DNA from: Liquidambar formosana
Lineage: Eukaryota > Streptophyta > Magnoliopsida > Saxifragales > Altingiaceae
DNA length: 64,000 nucleotides
Assembly: GCA_039720395.1 (NCBI GenBank)
Contig: CM077824.1
Coordinates: 21,450,760-21,514,759, forward strand
Direction of reading: 5' to 3'
The notes beneath the pieces were generated by a model. The model made no database searches. It had not been told where the DNA came from and worked only from the letters and a program-made list of their open reading frames with translations. Both the position numbers and the translations under genes were made by a program. Positions 1-11,640 of this stretch are shown here, piece after piece (position 1 is the first letter of the stretch; every line of letters starts with the position of its first letter).

Positions 1-846
1 TATACTATAAATTGTCCTAGGGCATTTATCCAAATGATATAAATTATTAATAACCAATTTAAAATCACCTTCAACAATCACCATGTTACAATTTAATTTA
101 ACCCATTCATCATTTGTATTGAACTATACATAGCTATTAGCTTACCAAAATATTCACCTCAATTAAGTTAGTAGTCATTCTTAGTTAAGTTAGTGGTCAT
201 ATATTAATAGGTTAGTAATCATTTGTATTGAACTATAATTAATTGCCCGTAGTCATACCTATCTGTCATTCCTCCAATTATCTTTGCCCTCCCCACCCCT
301 CAAAAAAGCAAAATTCCCTAACATAATCGTTAATGCCTTAATGGACAATTCTTTTGAATAAACTAATTGCTCCATAATCGTTCTGGACTTCTGGTAGCAT
401 TTAATAGGGGGAATTTCCTCCTTTTTCTTGTGGGAAAAAAAAAATTATTTTATTAAGATGCAATTTACCAATGATGGTAAGCTGAAGTTGCCATACTTAA
501 AGTTGTTTAGTCATTTCACTGAAGCTTTTAGGGGGTTCATGCCATTCTAAACAAGGTGATGTGTTTGGACCATGTGAGCATGTGGGCAGCGCCTGCAGTT
601 CTCTCTCTGCAGGTGTAAGGGAGGTTCCTGTAATCCTGCCCAATGCCCATATCACCCTAGGGATTGTGCACCTTTTATGTGCTCCTCTGCTCTACACTCC
701 ACTCGGCAATAATAAATAATAAATAAATAAATAGATAAATTTAAATCCTTGATCTTCGATCCCTTCGCAATTCCAAGCTTCTCTCAGCCTTTTTCTTTTT
801 CTTTTTTTTGATAAGTGAAAAATTGCAACTCCAGATCCTAATAAGC
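1..846. other. AT-rich non-coding flank with eroded repeat fragments
   Basis: No gene is visible. Positions 91-118 and 128-150 repeat short stretches found again at 1449-1475 and 1364-1386 inside the LINE remnant, so a second, more eroded LINE-derived copy lies here. A short A/T microrepeat (aataaataaa) follows at 707-735. Confidence 0.5.
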
Positions 847-1157
847 ATAGTTATTAAATCTGGATAGGACATCAACCCGATGAGAAGATCAGGTTATTGG
901 ATTATTGATTCAATCGTTTAATTACCGATTTATTATTAATTTAATATTATTTTAAATATATTTAGTTGGCACTTATTTGCTTTGTACTTTAAAACTTTTA
1001 TACAGAAAACGCTTCAAAATAAAGCACAAGCCAAAGTTGTGGACTAGTGGCGTTAAGTGTCTCATTTGTTATTTGGTCTACTTCCACGGTAACACATAGG
1101 GGATCGGTTTGCGACGGTTTTCACAGATAATCGGTCTAATCCAAGTTTAATAACTAT
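847..1157. mobile_element. MITE-like element with terminal inverted repeats
   Basis: The ends 847-863 and 1141-1157 are inverted copies of each other over 17 bases with about two mismatches (ATAGTTATTAAA at the outer edge). The 311-base interior is AT-rich and has no ORF. The size and structure suit a small non-autonomous DNA element. The superfamily is not determined and no convincing target duplication was found. Confidence 0.45.
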
Positions 1158-1306
1158 GTAACAATGAAGTATTAAATGATGTAAAATAAATTATAAAAAA
1201 AAAAAGTTTATTTATTTATTTATTTAACGTGTGCCTTAAAAATCACATGTTAAAACATACAAAGTATTTAATTAATGAATCAATCAAAGGCGGAATTAGA
1301 ATTCTT

Positions 1307-1600
1307 CGTTTTTTTTTTTTTTTGATAGGAACAAAAACATTCACCTCAAAAATAATTACAATACATAGCTATTAGCTTACCAAAATGATCACGAATTATT
1401 AATCCTGTAGTCCCATTCCTTTTCTTTCTTTTTTTACCGAGTCCATCAAAATTTAATTTAACCCATTCATCATTGGAATGAATTGATCTAATAAACTTTG
1501 AACTCTTTTTAAATATCTTATTATCATAGTTTTTGGACTTATCAAGGTTAACATTGTCTTCCCCCACTCCATAGAAAACTTACTACTTGACCAAACCAAT
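1307..1600 (-). pseudogene. LINE (non-LTR) remnant, RNase H-like domain
   Basis: A 73-codon minus-strand frame (1346-1567) reads WVKLNFDG, then GTTGLIIRDHFGKLI. This is the start of the RNase H-like domain found at the C-terminus of plant L1-type LINE polyproteins, with its first catalytic Asp in NFDG. A T-run on the + strand at 1310-1324 marks the poly(A) tail, just after the frame. Nothing of the upstream RT is seen here, so the copy is 5'-truncated and dead. Confidence 0.65.
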
Positions 1601-3619
1601 TATGAAATCACCTAGTGCATTTTCAGGCTGGGTTCTGAAGGTTAGACTTTTCAAAAACTTTGGTGGGATATTTATTTCAGTCTAGGGAAAAATGAAAACT
1701 TTGGTGGCCCTTTCTCAACTACCCTTCATCCACATTGACCTTATTTACACAATTAAATCAAGTTGATCCTATGACTATGGTTGTCATTATTTATATTTAT
1801 GATTTGATTTCATTACAAAATTCTGCCTATCGTAGTCCTTAAGTCTTTACTAAACACATAAATTTAGCTAATTACATTGAAAATAATTTAACATCTTTTG
1901 CTTTATATCATTTGTTATTAATAATTTGAAATGTGAAAAATAGTTTTGAGTTATCATCTTCAACTATGCTTGATTATCTTAAGTGTAATGTATATGAACA
2001 TTAGACAGTACAATGGAGGCGTATTTGATAAGGAATGGGGTATTAAGTAGTTGAGGCTCATCATGTCAAGATTTAAGGAAAACACCATTCACTTGGATAT
2101 CATTTTTTTAGTTTTGAGTTATATGCATAATGCATTCTACTTTTAGCTTGCATCTTTAATTTTTTTTTAAATTTTTTTCCTATATTTTTGTTTTTTCTCC
2201 TTCTCTTTACAGGGATGGTTTGGTAATCAGCCAGGGGAACTAGAGTTTTGTATTTTGCATGTTTTGTTTTGTTCTACTACTGTTCTAATAGATAGGGTTT
2301 ATAAAATCATAAAGAATGGGATTTTGTTTCTTAGTCTAACCAACTTTTCATGCAAAATACATTTTGTCTTATAATGCATGCTGAACTTAATTCCCAAAAT
2401 GGAACCCTATATTGTAGACTTTGTTGAAAAAAACTGAGGTTAGAGTTGACAGCGGACTTGAATTTCTACTACTATTGGGGTTGGAATGTATGTAATAACC
2501 CAAAGTAGTTGTTCTTTTTACATACAAAATAACCCAAAGTAGTTGTTCTTTTTATGATAGGTAAGTTGCCTAAGGGAGTTGTAGACTTGTAGCTCCTCTT
2601 TGCTAAGGGCACAGTGCCTAAAAATGGTTTTGAGAATAGTAGTTGAGATTAGTATGTTAATAGAATTGAATGGATTGAGGTAGATTAAATTATAATACCA
2701 AGGCACTATTAATGTGCAATGAATACATTCTAATCACCTGTTTTGACACTTTCAAAGTTTTAATAAAAGTTTTATATATTTTTAAACAGGCCTTGGCTTT
2801 ATATAGCTCTGTTTAGAGGATGGCTAGATTACCCATGAGACCAGACCAAAAACCGAAACACAGACACACTAAAGAGGTAACTTCTGTGTTGCAATCTTCA
2901 TTTAGTTTTTACTTGTCAAGATGACCATCCACATGTTTACCTTCTAATTGTACTAAAACTTCCTCGGTTTTAACAATAAACAGGTTCTTGGGATAATTGA
3001 CTTCTCAAATGTAAACTTTACTAATGTTCTTATTATCACTACCATGTATACTGTTAGATAACAATTATAATATACTTCATGTTATGTGGTAGGGTCAAAT
3101 TCGAGATATGCGCCATTGAGTCCTATTGGAGTTCTTAAGGGGAGCACTCTTGCCCACGTTGTGATATGTGGACATTTTGGTTGGAGGATGGATAGACATG
3201 GTAGTATCATTTGGTTAAAAGGCTTCTAAGTCTAGGTTTGCAATATTGTTTTGCAGGGGTAGATGGTTGATGATTCATCAGTTTTTTGGGTGGTGGATGC
3301 ATGCTCCAAGATCGTCTTATTTTGTATCTTGGTTTTAGTTTTTTAGCTTTCTTTGTTTTCACTTGAAAAGTTACATGTAACGATAACTAGAATGTTTAAT
3401 GACATATATGTAATGAAATTTTGGATACTTCAATTTATTCAATGAATGGGGCATGGTTAAGTGTTTGAAGTTTGAGATCAAATGAAATGTGATTAAGTGT
3501 TTAAAATTTGAGATCAAATGAATTGTAGTTTTATATTTTTGATAATGGTGTGTTTGGTCATTATTTTATATGAACAGGGAATAGGTACAAGAAATCATAA
3601 ATGAAACCACAAACCAAAA
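1601..3619. other. AT-rich stretch without recognisable genes; probable interior of the CACTA element
   Basis: No coding signal was found on either strand. There are two small tandem duplications. One is a 28-base unit at 2492-2519 and 2527-2554. The other is a unit of about 45 bases at 3450-3535 containing TTTGAGATCAAATGA twice. A poly(A) run at 3616-3640 ends the stretch. It may be internal sequence of the CACTA transposon whose right end is at 4162, but no transposase fragment can be read. Confidence 0.35.
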
Positions 3620-4162
3620 AAAAAAAAAAAAAAAAAAAAAGGAGAAAAGACAACGTTTACAAATTGTTGTCATAAAAATCTCGAAAAGCTAAGACAACAT
3701 TTGAGAAATGTTGTCGTTGTGTCCACAAACGACAACATTTTGTAAATGTTGTTAATGTGCTTAAGTAGTATCTAAGACAACATTTGTAATATGTTGTTAA
3801 TGTATATGATTTAAGACAACATTTGCGTAATGTTGTTAAAGTCAAGGCTAATTATTTACAACAACATTTGCAAATTGTTGTTAATGAGCAAGATCTAAGA
3901 CAACATTTTAGAAAATGTTGTTAATGTATGGGATCAAAGACAACGTTTTGGGAAATGTTGTCTATAATGTTATCCCAACGTTTTTTCAACGTGGTAATAG
4001 TATAGTGACAACATTTTTTTTCCCCTTTCAACAACATTTAAGAAACGTTGTAAAAATTTCCTATCAACGACAACATGGGCGTTGACAACATTTGTAAAAA
4101 TGTTGTGGAAAGTCATTAACAATGTTTTAGGAACGTAGTTAAAGACAAATTCTGGTGTAGTG
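3620..4162. mobile_element. CACTA (En/Spm-type) transposon, right terminal region
   Basis: The sequence ends at 4150-4162 with TTCTGGTGTAGTG, the reverse complement of CACTACACCAGAA, a typical CACTA terminal inverted repeat. The next bases TAG are also present at the uninterrupted site in the second viral copy (47291), so the insertion point is exact and TAG is the expected 3-base target duplication. The subterminal region is a dense palindrome array, as in this superfamily. The left end is not in the window. Confidence 0.75.
3649..4142. repeat. Subterminal array of about 13 imperfect palindromes
   Basis: Units of 20-24 bases with arms GACAACATTT and AATGTTGTC (variants ACAACGTTT and AAACGTTGT) recur about every 40 bases, separated by unique AT-rich spacers. 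In CACTA elements such subterminal repeats bind the element's own DNA-binding protein. That role is inferred here. Confidence 0.8.
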
Positions 4163-5101
4163 TAGTGAAGTACTCTCACATTTAAAATGTCCAACATTAG
4201 ATGATTTTCGCTGGTATAAAGATGTTTTCTTAAGTAAAGTATTATTAAGAGAAGATTGTCAAAATGATTATTGGAAAAAAAGATTTATTACCGGATTACC
4301 TAAATTATTCAGTGAAAGATTAGACAAAAACTAAGAGAACTACAAGGTGGCGTAATTAATTATCATGTTTTATCTTATGGTGACATTATTTCCTTAATTC
4401 AAACAGAAGGATTAGCTCTATGTACAGATCTCCGACTAAAGGCACAAATGAAGAAACAACAAAAGTTAGGAAGAAAAGAACTAAGACAATTTTGTAAACA
4501 ATTTGGATATCCTAAAATACAAGCACCATCTTCAAAATTTAGAAAAACTCAATAGAAATCTTATAAAAGACCTAAACCTACCTATCCTTCTAAATATCGA
4601 TATAAAAGTAGGAAATATAGTTGGCTAAAATACCCAACAAGATCCCAAACCAAAAAATCATACACCTTCAACAAACACAAGGCTAATAAGGCAACTAATT
4701 CTCAAACTTCCTTCAGAAAAACTCCTAAATGCTGGAAATGTGGAAAAATAGGACATTATAAAAACAATTGCAAACTAAAAGATAATATTGACTCTTTAGA
4801 AATTCCTGATGAGCTTAAATTACAATTGTATAATTTATTAAGAGAACATTCTAATACAAAATCTGATACCCAATCTACTGAAGACATTAATGAAATTGAA
4901 CAAGATGACATTCCAGAAACATCTTCATCCTCTTCTGATTTTGAAGCTGAACAAGAAGATGGATCTCCTATAAAAAATTGTACATCCTCAACTTACTGCA
5001 ATAAACCCCCAAAAAAATCTTTAATGCTCTTAACAAAAGAAGGAAGACAATTATTAGACTTTGCTGATACAATCACGGATCTAGACCTTAAAATAACATA
5101 A
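4163..5101 (+). pseudogene. Pararetroviral coat-protein C-terminus, copy 1
   Basis: A lysine/arginine-rich stretch is followed by a CCHC zinc knuckle (CX2CX4HX4C) at 4730-4771, the RNA-binding hallmark of caulimovirid coat proteins. An acidic, Glu/Ser-rich segment (4826-5101) comes after. The reading frame is broken by at least one stop near 4552 and by a frame change before 4826, and it ends at a stop at 5099. The knuckle residues are all kept here. Confidence 0.75.
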
Positions 5102-5344
5102 TTAGAGAATCTTTCTAATAGTATTAGCCAATCCATGAAAATCAATAATGATATACCTTCTAATTATAATTTAAAATCCATTTTAAATAAATTTAACAAA
5201 ACTAAAACTAGACCTACAACTATTCAAGATTTACAACATGAAATAAATTAAGGAAAAATGGAAATTAGACATTTAAAAGAACAAGTAAATTCTTTAGAAC
5301 AACTCAGAACATGAGTAGAAGATTTACAAAGAAAACAAAATTAT

Positions 5345-5959
5345 TTGGCACAACAATTGCTTTCTTCAACATCCTTTCCAGAAAATATTCCTGAAGAAGA
5401 TACTACATCTGAACAAATTCAAGATTTAGATGTTGTACAAATCGCAACGCTAATTGATTATCAAAAATGGCATATAAACATTAATCTTATTATTAATGAA
5501 ATATTAACAATAAATACATTCACCTTAGTTGAGATAAGAGCAGACATGAATTGTATAGCACAAGGACTAGTCCCAACAAAATATTGTAAAGAGACAACAG
5601 AAGAGCCATTAACTATTGCAGATGGCACCAAAATGTACATTGACTTCAAACTTGAAAAGGTACAAGTATGTGATCAAGGAATTTGTGTTAAAACTCCATT
5701 TATTCTTTTACAAGACTTAACAAAACTAGTTATTTTGGGAACTCCTTTCTTAAGACTTATTACTCCATTTAGTGTACAAAATGATGGTATTCACACAATT
5801 TTAGGAGGACAAGAGATAACTTATAAATTTCTCAAACCACCACAACAAAGAGAACTTCATACTTTTGACTTATTAAAAGCTAAATTAATTACCACATTAA
5901 ATCTTATCTCCAAAAGGAACAACATCACAAATATTTACATTATGAAATACAATCCTTAA
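5345..5959 (+). pseudogene. Pararetroviral aspartic protease region, copy 1
   Basis: The open 204-codon stretch matches the protease of copy 2 (47954-49087) and contains the ILGTPFLR segment typical of retroviral-type proteases. The catalytic triplet is altered: where copy 2 reads DTGAD, this copy reads EIRAD. The catalytic Asp is therefore gone and the enzyme could not work even if translated. Confidence 0.75.
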
Positions 5960-6001
5960 AAATAGAACAAGCTTTACAAACTCTAGACCTAAAAACAAAA
6001 A

Positions 6002-6470
6002 TTGAACAATTTCATTCCCTATTTAAAAATACTGTTTGCTCTGATTTGCCCAATGCTTTTTGGAATTAAAAAAAAACATATAGTCAATTTACCTTATGAA
6101 CCAGATTTTAAAGAATCCCAAATTCCCACAAAGGCTAGACCAATTCAAATGAATCAACAACTTTTAGAATATTATAAAAAGGAAATTCAAGGGTTATTAA
6201 AGAAGAACTTAATTAGAAAAAGTAAATCTCTATGGAGTTGCTCAACTTTCTATGTTAACAAATCTGCAGAATTATAAAGAGGCGCTGCTAGGTTAGGTAT
6301 TAATTATAAACCATTAAATAAAGTTTTACAATGGATAAGGTATCCCATTCCCCATAAACAAGATTTATTAAATAGATTATATAATGCAAAAATCGTGTTG
6401 ATTATAAAAGTGTTAAAACCGTTTTAAAAAAAGGTGTTAAAAACATTGCTTCAAAACAGATTTTTGCCAA
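6002..6470 (+). pseudogene. Pararetroviral RT start joined to RNase H end (internal deletion)
   Basis: The N-terminal RT segment (about 6060-6392, with the motif ARPIQMNQQLLEYYKKEI) passes directly into the last part of RNase H (from about 6395). Compared with copy 2, about 833 bases (49523-50355) are missing, including the catalytic YIDD and the RNase H DAS motif. A stop codon also sits at 6275-6277. The junction shows only a two-base shared sequence (TC). Confidence 0.75.
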
Positions 6471-6574
6471 ATGGCAAGCCATTTTAAGCCTTTTTTATTT
6501 CAAAATTGAGTTCATAAAAGGAGAGAACAATAGCCTCCCTTATTTCCTCTCATGGGAATTCTTGTAGGGCTCTC

Positions 6575-7875
6575 ATGGGTGACAAGCCCAAACCAACCAG
6601 CAAAGTAGACTATGCAATGCCAAAGAAGGAATCTCCTTCTTCCAAAACATCCAGCTTTCAAGCACAATATGCACAACAACATGGCATTCGGCTAACAGGC
6701 ATTCGACCTCTATTATCCCCTTCAGGAAAACAACCTTATTCTATCCCAACAACACCCAATCCATTTGCACCATTAGATTTTCCAGAACTCCCTAGTTCTT
6801 CCCTTCCACCCTTAAAACCCCAAACTTATGCCAAAATGGCAGCCAGTCCTTCCCATTCTTCATCTCAAACAGTTTCTAATCCAGCACAATTTGATAAACT
6901 AGGGAATGTCAACCCTTCTTCATATATCTACAACAAAAACTTGTTGCCTATTATTCCAATTGAACCATAATTTAATCAGCCACTGCTTTACAAATCTCCG
7001 AACAAATCTTTCTCTTAGAAAGACATTAGCTTTCTCACCTCGGAGATAAGTCCCAAAATTATTATGAGTTTATCCTTGTTGATACCGACTCTGTTGTTAT
7101 TACTCATGTTCCAAATAAAGAAACTGCAAACCATTCTAAGTATAGGATCCTTAAAGTCCTCTCCTATTCTTATTGGAACTAAGCTCTCTATACTCCAAAA
7201 AGATTCTCTCAAGAACATTATCCCTAAGCTTATACTTATTTTGATTACATTGATGCCTGGTACAAGACCTTTTCTTTTCAAAATCCCAATAGGAACCATT
7301 CTTGGTTCTTCCATTTTTTCCAGAACACCATACTAAAATACCCAGCCTGGTTTAACCAATGGTTTTCCTGGTATGGTCCAGATAACAGAATGCTTCCTCC
7401 CCCTGTCCTTGAAGGATTTAAACATTTCTTCAACCATTACTTATTTCCAGGACAAGTGTATAGTCCTCCATTACACATTTTCTTTACTCTTTTCCAATTC
7501 CTATGGATTTCCAAATAGGATTATGTTATTTCTCCTATTGGTAGTTATAATCCAATTCCACATTTATGCCGAAGATTCTCCTTCAAATGGTGGGATAAAG
7601 CTGTTTTCCAAAAAGCTTATACTCCCAACATTATTTTATTTCTCCATAAAAATCCAACTGTCTATAAGACCCCAATTCAAACAGACTCAAGAAGTGAATT
7701 TTTAGTTGTCAAGTCTAAACAACAAGCAAAGATAGCATCTGCCAGATCTAAAGCAAAATACAAACAACATTTACATGAAGCTTTGTCACAAGTTGATTCC
7801 GATGAAGCCACTTCTCATCCATTTTATCAAAATAAAGACGATTGCTACGGCATGGAGTTCTTTTCTCAGATGTAA
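6575..7875 (+). pseudogene. Pararetroviral ORF2, unknown function, copy 1
   Basis: This starts with ATG at 6575 and opens with a Pro/Ser-rich, basic 131-codon segment, broken by a stop at 6968-6970. Homology to copy 2 ORF2 (50536-51821) continues in changing frames to a stop at about 7873. The second half is rich in Trp, Phe and Tyr. A second ORF of unknown function downstream of the polyprotein is known in florendoviruses. I recognise no enzymatic motif. Confidence 0.6.
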
Positions 7876-8092
7876 AACATCTGACATTCCAACTTATAAT
7901 TTGCACAGTACAAGTTTCAAGCCAGCCGGCTTCCATGGCTCAAGCACCGACACTCAAATCCATTGGCTCAGCCTTTGGACTCCATTTTCCTCGTGCATCT
8001 ACAGTCATCCGACAGCATCATTCTGTCAGAAAAGCTTTCTGCCCAAACAAGCAATAACAATGTAGATTTTTGCCCTTAAAAAAAAATGAGGG

Positions 8093-8444
8093 GCAGTAAG
8101 TATATTTTCTCTTACTTTTATTTGAATGTTTTCTAAAGGAGAATATACCACTTGGATAATTTTATTATCGGACATACCATCAATGTTCCATTCGTATATA
8201 GAAGATCCACTGTATTCTCCTTGGACATATTGTGGGCGTTCTTCAAATTGGACATCAACAGTTGTGGGTCTAGAATAACAATTTCGTGTGGTTGGTCGTG
8301 AATGAGAAAATGTTTTAGAGTGTAATTCTAATGGTTCATCTTGTGGAGTAGCTTTAAAATGTATCAATGGAGTGATATTTTTAATGGTAGAGTTAAGATG
8401 TAATTAGGCTAATCTTTTAGTAATTTAATCTACTAATTCATCAG
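8093..8444 (-). pseudogene. Inverted pararetroviral coat-protein fragment, distal part
   Basis: The minus strand carries the coat-protein segment homologous to 46680-46980 of copy 2, ending in YEWNIDGMS (8180-8200). It then jumps to a different, more upstream coat-protein segment (8093-8179). That 87-base segment is repeated at 11521-11607, so the inverted block is bounded by direct repeats. The block continues beyond the solo LTR at 11230. Confidence 0.75.
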
Positions 8445-11229
8445 TGTGAACCCCAGAAATTGGGCCCACGAGGGATTGAAAAGAAAGTGGGTTTGAAAAA
8501 GAAAAAGGAAAGGAGTCGCCACCTTATTTTTTAAAGGAAACAAGGAAAACCCTAAAAATAGTTTGTTTTAGGAAAACAATTTGAATGACTCCATAAAAAA
8601 GGAAAGGCAAAAACCAATCTTTTGAAAACCAAAGAAATCGGGGATTCGGAGGCTAAGTTATGACATAGGAAGGTTCTAGGCAAAGCCTATAGGCACCCAT
8701 GTCACCCTTTCGGTCTCTCAGTTCATTTGGGCTAAATTAAAGTCTTTCCATACAAAAATCAGCAAGTATATCATCACAAGAATTGCATGCATATCATATA
8801 TTTCATTCATCCATCCATGCATAATAAGCACATAAAAACAGAAAATAAAAAGAAGAAAAGAAAACATAAATAAACCTAGGATGCTTGGATCCTAGAACGG
8901 ACTTGAGCCTCACGAAGAGCGCCTACGTACCATGCAACGAAATACATGGATCAAAGTCCACGTAGTTCGATTAGAATTAGGGTTAAGACCTAATATAAAC
9001 CTATGGTTAAAACCCTAGGTTTCCTTATTTGATCAAAAGAGTTGAATTTGATAGAAAGTTTGATTTTAGGAAAGAAATCCACAAAATGGAAACTTTAATA
9101 AAAACCAGAATTTTGTTGGTTAAGGAAACCTCTAATTAAACCATAGGACTTGTATTAAAATTAACCCTAGATAGGGAGAAGAGAATGAGTTAAGAAGAAA
9201 GGTGAATTGGGGCACCTTCACACCCACTTACCTGAGCGCAATTAGCTCCAAGCATTTAGCCATTTCAGACATAAGCAGCCCTATTTGCCATGGGACAAAT
9301 ACCACACCTATTTGCACCCTTACAAGTGCTCAAAACCATGCAAAAACACTAACATGCAAATCTGGACAGAATAGTATTATGACCTAAAATCATCCACTAA
9401 GCATGCCAATAGCAAAAACAGCGAACAATAATAAGTCCTAACATATTCCTAGAACCATATCATGCATAGAAACCCTAAAACATACTAACATGCATGCAAA
9501 ACTATCATGTTTACTCCATATGAAAAACATATACAGCAAACACGAAGAAAAACCAATAAAAAAGTCTACTTTATCATGCTATATGAAAACAAACACGAAA
9601 CAATGACTCTAAAACCCTAAACTCACAAATATGCTTAAAAACATACAAAACATACTTTAATCATGCTAAAACCAAACTAAACAGAAATTATATCATGCAT
9701 ATTAACTAACTAAAGCAATATAACATGATGAAAATCCTAACTCTAACATGCAATGACACTAATCCTAGCACAAGGACAAACAGGAGCACAAGAATCACAA
9801 CTATGCATTAAAAACCTAAAGGACAGCCCTAAAGCATGCTAAACAGTAGATAAAAAATAGATATTCCATGTATATTAACTAGCTAGAGTGTTAATACATG
9901 ATAAAAAAGTTACCTTTAACATGCAATAAGCCTAACCCATATGAAAACCTAGTTTAAGCTTGAATAGAGAAGGAGAATACCTTAGGAAGTGGCTCCCCTT
10001 GTGTTTGTAATTGTTCGTGGCTCCTCAGGTCTTTAGAGTGAATCGAACCAACACGAATCCTCCTCTTTGTCAAAGTGGTATCACAGCAAAGAGATCAAAA
10101 CTCACTCAACTTTGAAAAGAAATAGAAAACAAAAAGAGAACAAGAGAAAAGAAAAAGTGATTCTCGTCACTTTGCAGCAGCAGCAACTTCAATCGCGTTT
10201 TTGGGTATGAAAACGTTGGATTTGGACAAAGCTTGTGAAATACAAAGTTGTAGAGAATTGAATTATCTTTCTAACAAGACCAATTTCATCAAATTCTAAC
10301 TTCGGATGAAAAAGTTATGATTAAAATACGACTGCTGGTTTTCAGAAAATCTACTGCTGAATTATGACGAATTTCACTCCCTCCCAACCCTCTTCTCTCC
10401 TCTTCCTTGTTTAAAGACATTAAGAGAGTATTTATAGCTGAAATCTGGAGTTTCCCTTTCCTTCCTGGACTAGGTTTCCTTGGAGAATAATCAAAAGGTA
10501 TTTTATAATGATAAAAGACTTCTAATCTGAATAGGAAAAGGAAATTGTCTTTTATAAAAATTGGGAGACTGACCGCTAACACGCATGCACATGTATCGTA
10601 TGTGCGTACACACACTCATCACATACGTACACGTGTTAGTGTCATGATAAAAATGGCTAATTTAATAAAATAATTTTCTTTTCATTTTAACCAAAAATCT
10701 CATGCTGTGATTCGCACTAATTCTTCAAGGATAATCCGTAAATAACCACACTAAACTCATCATCAGGCCATATCAAAATTGAACTTCATGAAATACTTTT
10801 GAGGGTAAAATGATGACTAATGAAAGTCAATTTGAAAAGATTTGGTTGGTAATTGTGAGTCAATTAGAGCTAACCCAAGGAAGGGTCAATTAACCAACTT
10901 GAACCACATCGAGCCATTTTAATCCCGAGCCATTGACTTACCAAATTGACACTAAAAATACCTCTTATGCATCCATATGAACTCCAATTGACAATTTGGA
11001 GATCATTCTAAGGTCAAATGAAAAGTTTGGGACTTAAAAGACGATTATGCCCCTCAAGTCACAAAAGCTCTTATTATCCCTCAAGATCAACTCCAATTTG
11101 AACCAAAATTCATATCCATTGTCCTTGTGACTCTAGAAAACTAATGCAAGTGACTAGACTCAAAAACAAAACAAAAACATGCATGAAATGATGAGCCCTA
11201 GTAAGGTGGTGCAAAAATGGGGTGTGACA
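8445..11229 (-). mobile_element. Solo LTR of a Tat/Ogre-type Ty3/gypsy element, minus strand
   Basis: On the minus strand it runs from TGTCACACC to GGTTCACA and is 2785 bases long. It is flanked by a perfect 5-base target duplication ATCAG (8440-8444 and 11230-11234). It has no internal region, PBS or gag, so it is a solo LTR left by LTR-LTR recombination. A minus-strand TATA box (TATAAATA) lies at 10429-10436. A 60-base block (8890-8950) is nearly identical to the same region of the complete Tat element's LTR, although the rest has diverged. Confidence 0.85.
10571..10643. promoter_or_regulatory. Inverted repeat upstream of the solo-LTR TATA box
   Basis: CTAACACG and CGTGTTAG face each other around a CA/TG-rich loop, 135-205 bases upstream of the minus-strand TATA box. 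It occupies the position of the GC-rich hairpin of the other Tat LTRs but has a different sequence. Confidence 0.4.
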
Positions 11230-11640
11230 ATCAGCAGTATCTTTAAATCAAAGTTCATGTTCTTTAGGTATTTGATGTGGTTTAAAGAGGAGATGAGATT
11301 TTATAGGTTGAGTTTTTGGAATTTGAAAATATGATGTACTTGGTGTTGAGTGGTTTTCATTCTTAGGTTTAGTATTTGTATGTATTTGGTCTTGAATTAA
11401 TTCAATTCTGTCTAATTGTGTTCCTATGGTATGTAAATGTTGATTTGTATAATTATTTTGTTCAACAATCTTTTTTCCTTCAGAAATCATAGCAGAAGCA
11501 TTACAGTCTTTAAATGGAGAGGCAGTAAGTATATTTTCTCTTACTTTTATTTGAATGTTTTCTAAAGGAGGATGTACCGTTTATATAATTTTATTATTTG
11601 AAGTTTTCTACTTGGTTGTTTCTTTTGTCCGTACACTTAT
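11230..11640 (-). pseudogene. Inverted pararetroviral coat-protein fragment, proximal part
   Basis: Minus-strand homology to 16100-16478 of copy 2, including an 80-codon open stretch (11248-11490) rich in Asn, Gln, Thr and Lys. The inverted block meets the + strand movement-protein start at about 11640, with only a few shared bases (TTATGG) at the joint. The solo LTR splits it from 8093-8444. Confidence 0.75.

Larger units (their letters stand above)
4163..8092 (+). mobile_element. Endogenous pararetrovirus, copy 1 (truncated)
   Basis: Caulimoviridae-type sequence in the order coat-protein C-terminus with zinc knuckle, aspartic protease, start of RT, end of RNase H, second ORF. It aligns collinearly with copy 2 from 47291 to about 52035. 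The 5' part (movement protein and coat-protein N-terminus) is cut off by the CACTA element. Most of RT/RNase H is deleted near 6393. Many stops and frameshifts make it non-functional. The layout (one long polyprotein plus a second ORF) fits florendoviruses; that genus assignment is inferred. Confidence 0.8.

Noticed and set aside
545..715. GC-richer patch with CCTGCAG/CTGCAGG inverted repeat, possibly a SINE
   Set aside because: No A/B boxes, tail or target duplication were found.
3649..4142. Regularly spaced short palindromes resembling a CRISPR array
   Set aside because: This is plant nuclear DNA. Units are imperfect palindromes with AT-rich spacers, next to a CACTA terminus and without cas genes, so they are subterminal transposon repeats.
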